Positions 1 to 4,868 of a DNA stretch of 5,907 nt are shown piece after piece; position 1 is the stretch's first letter, and each line of letters starts with the position of its first letter. The notes below the pieces were generated by a model. It ran no database searches. It saw only the letters and a program-made list of their open reading frames with translations, and was not told where the DNA came from. The position numbers were made by a program, and so were the translations under genes. The stretch is taken from assembly GCA_002746235.1 (NCBI GenBank), contig NVWJ01000026.1, forward strand, positions 1-5,907. The letters run 5' to 3'. This stretch comes from Planctomycetota bacterium. GTDB taxonomy: Bacteria > Planctomycetota > UBA1135.

Positions 1-283
1 GAATGCTGAATTTTTAAATTTATATCAAAATGCATTAGATGCTGCTGATGAAGCGGTTGTATTTTATTCGCCGCATGCGGTCGCAATAAAAAAATTAAAA
101 TCCATTTCTAAAGAACAAATAGCCGAAGCTTTTCAACGAGATGATTTGATTATTTACACAGACCCAAAGGAGTTTAAAGACTTTTTATTTAGCCAAAAAT
201 TAGACAATACTGCTTTGCTATTTATGAGTTCGGGTAATTATGGTGGTTTGGACTTGGAAGAGGTAAAAGCGTTGGTACAATAA
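1..283 (+). CDS. mpl: Mur ligase family protein, C-terminal end (Mpl-type murein peptide ligase), partial
   Basis: Only the last 93 codons are present; the gene enters from the left edge, with its first complete codon at base 2, and stops at TAA 281-283. The fragment resembles the C-terminal ligase domain of the MurC/Mpl family. It has a segment reading NALDAADEAVVFYSPHA, a helix with KEQIAEAF, and a final strand and turn LLFMSSGNYGGLDL before the end. Mpl enzymes join UDP-N-acetylmuramate to the L-Ala-D-Glu-meso-diaminopimelate tripeptide using ATP in the cytoplasm, which recycles cell-wall peptides. The SSGNYGGLD tail is, to my knowledge, typical of Bacteroidetes proteins annotated as Mpl or 'peptidoglycan synthetase'. 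The ATP-binding and central domains lie outside the window, so separating Mpl from MurC rests on this tail alone. A DUF805 gene follows 14 bases later on the same strand and may be cotranscribed. Confidence 0.8.
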   Translation, partial: NAEFLNLYQNALDAADEAVVFYSPHAVAIKKLKSISKEQIAEAFQRDDLIIYTDPKEFKDFLFSQKLDNTALLFMSSGNYGGLDLEEVKALVQ

Positions 284-297
284 AAATTGATAAGAAA

Positions 298-678
298 ATG
301 ATGTATTGGTATATAAAGGTTTTAAATAATTATTATGGATTTACAGGTAGAGCCAGAAGAAGTGAATATTGGTATTTTGTGTTAATCAACTTTTTTAATT
401 CGGTATTGACATCTTATATGGATGTTGCTTTTGGAACATTTTATGAATCATATGGTATTGGTTTATTCAATGGGGTTTATGCCTTAGTAGTTTTAATTCC
501 AAATATTGCTGTTAGTATTAGAAGAATGCATGATGTAGGAAAAAGTGGGTGGTATGTACTAATCCCAATTTATAATATTGTTTTGGCTGCAACACCAGGC
601 ATTGTAGGTGAAAACGAATATGGCACGGATCCTAAAAATGAAGATATTGATTCTGCTAATGAGATTATTGAAAAGTAA
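298..678 (+). CDS. DUF805 family small inner-membrane protein (YhaH-like)
   Basis: This 126-residue protein carries the hallmark DUF805 motifs in order: an N-terminal amphipathic stretch with WYIKVLNNYYGF, then the basic motif GRARRSEYW (residues 17-25), RRMHDVGKSGW (75-85) and the C-terminal GENEYGTDPK (104-113). Hydrophobic stretches at about 25-40, 55-73 and 84-100 suggest three membrane-associated segments with the Arg-rich loops in the cytoplasm. The molecular function of DUF805 is not known. The segment between GKSGW and GENEYG is a few residues shorter than in E. coli YhaH as I recall it. Two ATG codons in tandem (298 and 301) could each start translation and no Shine-Dalgarno sequence separates them; the first is used here. 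The gene starts 14 bases after the mpl-like stop, so it may be read from the same transcript. An acidic tail (NEDIDSANEIIEK) ends the protein. Confidence 0.9.
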   Translation: MMYWYIKVLNNYYGFTGRARRSEYWYFVLINFFNSVLTSYMDVAFGTFYESYGIGLFNGVYALVVLIPNIAVSIRRMHDVGKSGWYVLIPIYNIVLAATPGIVGENEYGTDPKNEDIDSANEIIEK

Positions 679-771
679 ATATTCGTACCGATAAAAGACA
701 TAAGACCACTTCGCTTTAAGAACAAAGACTTCATCACAACTACTACAAAAACAATGATTTAAATTAAAAAT

Positions 772-1779
772 CTATTCTTCATTTACTTTTAGCACCAGTT
801 TTCCAAGTTTATCGCCAGAAAATAGCCTTAAAAAAGTATCATAAAAATTTTCAATTCCTTCGTAAATATCTTCTTTAGATTTTAGTTTGCCTTGCATCAT
901 CCATTGGCCCATTTGCATGGCCGCTTTTTCATAATCTTTGGCATAATCAAAAACAACCATTCCTTTCATAGAAGCCCTATTAACCAGTAGAGATAAATAA
1001 TTTGAAGGTCCTTTTACATCAGTTTTATTATTGTATTGCGAAATAGCTCCGCAAATAACAACCCTAGCATGCATGGCTAATCTACTTAAGGCAGCATCTA
1101 ATATTTCTCCTCCCACATTATCAAAAAATACATCAATCCCTTTCGGGAAATATTCTTTTAGTTTTGCATTAATATCATCATTTTTATAATCTATCGCTCC
1201 ATCAAATCCTAAAACGTCTGTCAAATATTTGCATTTTTCTGCACCACCGGCAATACCAATTACATTAGCATTTTTAATTTTGGCGATTTGCCCAACCACA
1301 CTACCAACGGCACCAGCAGCACCAGAAACTAATACGTTATCACCTTCTTTAAGTTCTCCAACCTCTAAAATTCCGAAATACGCAGTCATACCAGTCATAC
1401 CAAGAGTGCTTGTATAAACTGGAAGTGGTGCTAAGTTTGGATCAACTTTATGGTAACGCTTTCCATCAGAAATAGCGTATTGTTGCACCCCTGTAATACC
1501 ATAAACGTAGTCGTCTACTTTAAAATATTTGTGATTAGAAGCAATTACTTTTCCAACCCCAATGGCTCTCATAACTTCATCAATTTGCACTGGTGGAATA
1601 TAGGATTTTGCATCGTTCAGCCAACCTCTCATTGCCGGGTCTAATGAAAGATAATGAGATTGTATTAAAAATTCACCATCTTTAAGTTTGGGAATATTTG
1701 TTTTGATGAGTGACCAGGTTTCTTTGTCAGGTAGACCAACAGGTCTTTTTTTTAAAATTAATTGTTTGTTTTGTATCAA
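772..1779 (-). CDS. NADP-dependent MDR-family oxidoreductase (zinc-independent alkenal/enone reductase type)
   Basis: This is a 335-residue medium-chain dehydrogenase/reductase of the zinc-independent class that includes leukotriene B4 12-hydroxydehydrogenase/prostaglandin reductase and E. coli CurA (YncB). Family signatures are YLSLDPAMRGW (43-53) in the catalytic domain, GMTGMTAY (127-134), the Rossmann nucleotide loop SGAAGAVGS (152-160), a conserved Lys at about 184 where relatives contact the NADP phosphate, FDNVGG (219-224) and ISQYN (246-250). Zinc ligands are absent, as expected. Family members reduce the C=C bond of alpha,beta-unsaturated carbonyls with NADPH in the cytoplasm; the substrate here cannot be told. 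Length is typical. The start is a TTG at 1777-1779: no in-frame ATG lies nearby upstream, and the frame stays open back into the DUF1569 gene, while the first catalytic-domain residues (LILKKRPVGLP) follow right after the TTG. It is the last gene of the probable era operon, 14 bases after the DUF1569 stop. Confidence 0.92.
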   Translation of the reverse strand: MIQNKQLILKKRPVGLPDKETWSLIKTNIPKLKDGEFLIQSHYLSLDPAMRGWLNDAKSYIPPVQIDEVMRAIGVGKVIASNHKYFKVDDYVYGITGVQQYAISDGKRYHKVDPNLAPLPVYTSTLGMTGMTAYFGILEVGELKEGDNVLVSGAAGAVGSVVGQIAKIKNANVIGIAGGAEKCKYLTDVLGFDGAIDYKNDDINAKLKEYFPKGIDVFFDNVGGEILDAALSRLAMHARVVICGAISQYNNKTDVKGPSNYLSLLVNRASMKGMVVFDYAKDYEKAAMQMGQWMMQGKLKSKEDIYEGIENFYDTFLRLFSGDKLGKLVLKVNEE

Positions 1780-1793
1780 AATATAGATTTTAG

Positions 1794-2243
1794 TTAAACG
1801 CCAAATTGTTTTAAATGATGATCTAAATGCTTGTATTGCATTTTACCCCATTGTTCCGTAGTAAATTTACCAAAAATAGGATGCGCATCCCATTCCGTTT
1901 TGTTTTTTTCTTGATGTATCCTTTTTGCCAACGACTTTAAGCTTTCTAATTCTAAATCAAAATTTTTATTTTCAAAAATTTTGAATTGATCTGTAGTCGG
2001 TAAATTTTTCTTCCAAGTTGAATCATCATAAAGTTTGTGTTTAAACAAACCCATGATGAGTTTTTTTAAATAAGGTTCCTGGATAGATTTTTCCAAACCC
2101 AAGGCAATTTTTAAAGGTTCACAACAATGTGCCAACATTTGAGAAGCATCCATTGTTCCCCATTGTTTGTTGGAGTTTTTGTTTAGTTTCTTTAAACGTG
2201 TGTTGATTTCATCAAAAGATTCTAGGGTAAAAATAGAATTCAT
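1794..2243 (-). CDS. DUF1569 family protein (DinB/YfiT-like four-helix fold)
   Basis: This 149-residue cytoplasmic protein has features of DUF1569, a branch of the DinB-like superfamily of four-helix-bundle proteins. Visible family marks are the WGTMDASQMLAHC segment (28-40) with His39, HPIFGKFTTEQWG (121-133), and the C-terminal KHLDHHLKQFGV with His139, His142 and His143. In DinB-like proteins, histidines placed this way (one in helix 2, others in the last helix) bind a divalent metal, so metal binding is a fair inference. The biological role is unknown. There is no signal peptide or membrane segment. The ATG at 2241-2243 starts 37 bases after the era stop codon, and the gene ends 14 bases before the oxidoreductase start, consistent with a three-gene transcript. 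The link with Era may be only positional. Confidence 0.85.
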   Translation of the reverse strand: MNSIFTLESFDEINTRLKKLNKNSNKQWGTMDASQMLAHCCEPLKIALGLEKSIQEPYLKKLIMGLFKHKLYDDSTWKKNLPTTDQFKIFENKNFDLELESLKSLAKRIHQEKNKTEWDAHPIFGKFTTEQWGKMQYKHLDHHLKQFGV

Positions 2244-2280
2244 AATTTATATAAATTAGTAGCATATAAATATAAGCATA

Positions 2281-3162
2281 CTAATCTTTATACCCAAAAC
2301 GTTTTAATTGTTTGCTACTGCTTCTCCAGTTTTTGTTAACCTTTACGTAGAGTTCAATAAATATTTTTTTTCCAAAGAATTTTTCAAGATCTTTTCTCGC
2401 CTCGGTACCCACACGTTTTAATGCAGATCCTTTATGGCCAATAATAATGCCTTTTTGGGTTTCTCTTTCGACCATGATGACAGATCTAATTTTGATTATT
2501 TTATCATCTTCAAAAAATTCTTCGGTATCAATTTCAACCGCATAAGGAATTTCTTTTTTGTAGTGCATTAATATTTTTTCGCGAATAGTTTCATTTACAA
2601 AAAAACGTTCGGGTTTATCAGTCAATTGGTCTTTTGGGTAAAAAGCAGGAGATTCAGGAATCAATTCAATGATTTGATCCATAACAGTTTGCACATTAAA
2701 GTTTACCAAGGCAGATATGGGTAAAATCTTGGCATTGGGAACTTTTTCTTTCCAGTAATTAAATTTTTCTTCAACTTCTTCCTGGGTAGATTTATCTACT
2801 TTATTGATTAGCAATAATACGGGAACTTTAGAATTTTTTATTTTTTGAAAAAAGTGCTCATCTTTTAAATCCTTTTCACCAATTTCGACCATATAAATCA
2901 AAATATCTGCATCTTCAAATGCTGATTTTACAAAATCCATCATAGAGGTTTGCAGCTCGTATGCAGGTTTGATAATCCCCGGTGTATCGGAAAAAATAAT
3001 TTGAAAATCATCTCCATTTACAATACCTAATATTCTATGTCGGGTAGTTTGTGCTTTTGAAGTAATAATAGATAAACGTTCACCAACTAGGGCATTCATT
3101 AAAGTTGATTTACCTACATTTGGATTACCTATTATATTAACAAAACCAGCTTTGTGTTTCAT
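2281..3162 (-). CDS. era: GTPase Era, 16S rRNA-binding ribosome assembly factor
   Basis: Era is a GTP-driven switch that binds the 3' end of 16S rRNA and helps mature the 30S ribosomal subunit; it is usually essential. All GTPase motifs are intact: G1 GNPNVGKS (12-19), the G2 switch region TTRHR (39-43), G3 DTPG (59-62), G4 NKVD (120-123) and G5 SAL (150-152). The C-terminal KH RNA-binding domain is present, with its GxxG loop as GHKG (242-245), followed by the family's LKRVG and the late FIELYVKV-W segment. The 293-residue length is normal. The start ATG at 3160-3162 gives the usual short lead (MKHKAGFVNIIG) before G1. An upstream out-of-frame ATG is discussed separately. Era is the first gene of the minus-strand group (era, DUF1569, oxidoreductase) and starts 71 bases from the left end of the IS4-family element, which lies in its upstream region but does not break the gene. 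Confidence 0.98.
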   Translation of the reverse strand: MKHKAGFVNIIGNPNVGKSTLMNALVGERLSIITSKAQTTRHRILGIVNGDDFQIIFSDTPGIIKPAYELQTSMMDFVKSAFEDADILIYMVEIGEKDLKDEHFFQKIKNSKVPVLLLINKVDKSTQEEVEEKFNYWKEKVPNAKILPISALVNFNVQTVMDQIIELIPESPAFYPKDQLTDKPERFFVNETIREKILMHYKKEIPYAVEIDTEEFFEDDKIIKIRSVIMVERETQKGIIIGHKGSALKRVGTEARKDLEKFFGKKIFIELYVKVNKNWRSSSKQLKRFGYKD

Positions 3163-3180
3163 AATTAATGTTTCATAATT
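3155..3180 (-). repeat. Short tandem duplication across the era start codon
   Basis: A 12-base string (AATTATGAAACA read on the minus strand) occurs twice, at 3169-3180 and 3155-3166, offset by 14 bases. The downstream copy contains the real era start (ATG AAA CAC). The upstream copy gives ATG AAA CAT TAA, a three-codon minimal reading frame (Met-Lys-His-stop, 3165-3176) in a different frame from era. It looks like a 14-bp tandem duplication of the initiation region. Whether the first ATG is recognised by ribosomes is not known. Confidence 0.7.
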
Positions 3181-3185
3181 TTATA

Positions 3186-3193
3186 CAAAGGTA
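3186..3193 (-). promoter_or_regulatory. Putative era promoter, Bacteroidetes -7 element
   Basis: Read on the minus strand, these bases are TACCTTTG, an exact match to the Bacteroidetes primary-sigma -7 consensus TAnnTTTG. A transcript starting a few bases downstream (about 3179) would have a leader of only about 17 bases before the era ATG. I do not see a good TTG-type -33 element at the expected spacing (around 3213-3217 the minus strand reads GCCTT), so this is a half-match in AT-rich DNA. The IS begins at 3234, about 40 bp further upstream, so the core promoter would remain intact. Confidence 0.4.
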
Positions 3194-3233
3194 ATACCAT
3201 TTGCTAAGTAAAAGGCTATTCTAAAATATGTAT

Positions 3234-3245
3234 TTAGCCATCCCC
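3234..3245 (+). repeat. IS left terminal inverted repeat
   Basis: TTAGCCATCCCC matches the reverse complement of 4649-4660 at all 12 positions. One more G matches at position 14, after a T/C mismatch, and the similarity then ends. This repeat defines the left boundary of the element. Confidence 0.88.
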
Positions 3246-3308
3246 TGAAAAACACATTAAATAAGTTGTAAAGTATTGATTTTATAAGGGTTTTAGCTTG
3301 ATTTAAAA

Positions 3309-3338
3309 TTGGAAAACTGTTTAGAAAGTTGTATTTTG
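3309..3338 (+). promoter_or_regulatory. Candidate transposase promoter inside the IS
   Basis: A TTG at 3309-3311 is followed after 20 bases by TATTTTG at 3332-3338. This approximates the Bacteroidetes arrangement of a -33 TTG and a -7 TAnnTTTG, but the -7 box is one T short. A start near 3345 would leave about 35 bases before the ATG at 3380. The match is weak and inferred by eye only. Confidence 0.25.
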
Positions 3339-3379
3339 TAATTGATAAAAAAAGCAAAATTCACTTAAAAAACAGTTCT

Positions 3380-4639
3380 ATGAGCAAGATACTAACAAAA
3401 AAGATACAAACCCAATTGAGTGATTATTTTTCATCAGATTCACAAATGACTAAACCAGAAACACGATGTTTAAAAGATATGGTTTTAGGTGTATTAAAAT
3501 CCAAATCTGTATTTGTCAATCAAATTGCTGCATCTCTTAGAGAGCCTTTAAAACTAAAAGATGTTGCAAAACGTCTCTCTGCACAATATCTAAAAGGTGA
3601 TTATGCTGAGAATGTACGTTTACAACATCTTAAAACTGTTAGTTCTGGTATTTCAAAAGATAACTTCATCCTTATGGATGGTACAGACATTAGCAAAAAA
3701 CATGCTAAGTTTATGGAAGGTTTAGAATTTGTAAAGAATGGCGATACAGCAGAAATAGGGCTAGGCTATAATGTTTTAAATATCAATGCAATTAACCATT
3801 ACAAAGAAATATCCCCACTTTACAGTAAAGCCTACAGTTTTGAGATGGGAGCTTTGAGCATCAATAATGAAATAAAAAAAGCAGTAAGAGAAGTCAAGCA
3901 ACATATAAATGATAAGGGGTGTTGGGTTTTCGACAGAGGAGCAGACAATAGTATTTTAAAAGATTTCTTTATTAGTGAATGCTCACAAGCAATCATTCGT
4001 TTAAAAAAGAACACAAAACTTTTTCACAAAAAAGAAGAATTTCTAGTGAGTCAGTTGGTTAAAAAAATAGATTTTCTGGTAACACAAACGGTAGCCAAAA
4101 TCAAAAAAGATAAACCTGTTTTAGAGCATTACGAATTAGGAGCGATACCAATACGTTATACGGTAAAAGGAATCACATACCCATTATGGTTAGTCGTTTC
4201 AAGAAACAAAAGGCACGGAGGACCCTGTTATTTACTTGTCAAAAGCGAGCTTTCTACAGTCATAGAAGTAGCAAAATGGGCTTTTAAAGGTTATGGCCTG
4301 CGTTGGAAAATAGAAGAATATCACAGGCATATAAAACAAGAATATAGATTAGAGGATATTCAAATAAAAACATTTGATGGATTGCAATCAATGCTTGCTG
4401 TTCTTACTGTTGCCATGTATATGATTTACAAGAAAATGCAATCACTGCACATTAAGTTATTACTAGAAGCTGGCTACAATTATCTCAATAAACACACCTT
4501 AAGAGAGCTTACTAACTTTATCTATTACAAAATATCCAAAGTAATATCCAATCTTTTAATACCAACCAAAAATAGATGGAATATAATCAAAGTACCCCCA
4601 GAGGACCTAAGTAGACAACTTAATTTATCGTTCAACTAA
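3380..4639 (+). CDS. IS4-family DDE transposase, intact
   Basis: The transposase is a 419-residue RNase H-like DDE recombinase that cuts and joins the element's ends. An N-terminal region (about 1-90) is likely helical and DNA-binding. The catalytic core follows: LMDGTDIS has the probable first Asp at 100 (103 is an alternative), WVFDRGAD has the second Asp at 185, and the third acid is Glu312. The IS4 family's Y-(2)-R-(3)-E-(6)-K signature is exact: Tyr305, Arg308, Glu312, Lys319 in YGLRWKIEEYHRHIK. The beta-strand-rich stretch between the second Asp and the Glu (about 200-300) is the usual IS4 insertion domain. I chose the ATG at 3380. A TTG at 3329 would add 17 residues (YFVIDKKSK...), but it overlaps the candidate promoter and reads less like protein. 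No frameshift or premature stop is seen, so the element may be active. Confidence 0.93.
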   Translation: MSKILTKKIQTQLSDYFSSDSQMTKPETRCLKDMVLGVLKSKSVFVNQIAASLREPLKLKDVAKRLSAQYLKGDYAENVRLQHLKTVSSGISKDNFILMDGTDISKKHAKFMEGLEFVKNGDTAEIGLGYNVLNINAINHYKEISPLYSKAYSFEMGALSINNEIKKAVREVKQHINDKGCWVFDRGADNSILKDFFISECSQAIIRLKKNTKLFHKKEEFLVSQLVKKIDFLVTQTVAKIKKDKPVLEHYELGAIPIRYTVKGITYPLWLVVSRNKRHGGPCYLLVKSELSTVIEVAKWAFKGYGLRWKIEEYHRHIKQEYRLEDIQIKTFDGLQSMLAVLTVAMYMIYKKMQSLHIKLLLEAGYNYLNKHTLRELTNFIYYKISKVISNLLIPTKNRWNIIKVPPEDLSRQLNLSFN

Positions 4640-4648
4640 AAAAAAACG

Positions 4649-4660
4649 GGGGATGGCTAA
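4649..4660 (-). repeat. IS right terminal inverted repeat
   Basis: GGGGATGGCTAA is the exact inverse complement of the left end at 3234-3245. It contains an ATG (4653-4655) that opens a reading frame running outward into the flank, described with the adjacent gene remnant. Confidence 0.88.
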
Positions 4661-4846
4661 TTATAAATTACATCTATTCAAATCTTTTCTTCTGGTATCT
4701 ATTAAATTAATTATTATTTGTATTATATTGATATTCAGTAGTTATTCCGTATTGTCGCAAAGTTGGGAATAAAAGAAGAATCTGCTTTTACTAAAATAAT
4801 TAATAGAGAACTGGTGAAAAGGAATTATAAACAAGTCGATCAATAA
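4653..4846 (+). pseudogene. Possible remnant of a small exported-protein gene next to the IS
   Basis: Two short coding-like stretches in different frames overlap here. The first (4653-4772, 39 codons) begins with an ATG inside the IS right repeat. It encodes Lys residues, then a long hydrophobic run (LIIICIILIF) and SSYSVLSQSWE before TAA, resembling a Bacteroidetes export signal with the mature protein starting near SQ/SW. The second (4742-4846, 34 codons after a TAG, no ATG) reads KLGIKEESAFTKIINRELVK and ends QVDQ, looking like the helical C-terminus of a protein. One reading is a gene that lost its middle by internal deletion, leaving start and end out of frame, with the IS at its 5' edge. 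I do not recognise the family. Chance reading frames in AT-rich DNA, or a tiny real secreted peptide, remain possible. Confidence 0.25.
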
Positions 4847-4868
4847 TAACCATAATATTAATTTTATC

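Larger units (their letters stand above)
3234..4660 (+). mobile_element. Complete IS4-family insertion sequence, 1427 bp
   Basis: The element is bounded by perfect 12-bp terminal inverted repeats (TTAGCCATCCCC at 3234-3245 and its complement at 4649-4660). It contains a single intact transposase gene whose catalytic motifs place it in the IS4 family. The size is normal for IS4-family elements. A 134-bp stretch between the left repeat and the likely transposase ATG holds a candidate promoter; only 9 bases separate the transposase stop from the right repeat. The element sits between era (minus strand) and the amidohydrolase gene (plus strand). No perfect target duplication is visible: the 8 bases on each side (ATATGTAT left, TTATAAAT right) agree at 5 of 8 positions, which AT-rich DNA can give by chance. 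Confidence 0.9.

Noticed and set aside
679..771. Possible bidirectional terminator between the convergent DUF805 and oxidoreductase genes
   Set aside because: I looked for a GC stem followed by a T-run on either strand and found no convincing hairpin, only scattered A and T runs.
1229..1644. Two plus-strand reading frames (1229-1417 and 1450-1644) opposite the oxidoreductase
   Set aside because: They lie wholly antisense to a well-recognised gene, have low-complexity or implausible translations, and show no family signature.
2244..2280. Near-palindromic AT string between era and the DUF1569 gene
   Set aside because: TATGCTTATATTTATATGCTA looks symmetric, but its GC-containing ends do not pair well and the rest is A/T only, so no stable structure is supported.
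3329..3379. Transposase extension starting from TTG at 3329
   Set aside because: The ATG at 3380 is a better start. The extra 17 residues overlap a candidate promoter and are not needed for the IS4 domain.
3832..4014. Minus-strand 60-codon frame inside the transposase
   Set aside because: It is an antisense shadow of an intact transposase with clear motifs, and the peptide is not recognisable.
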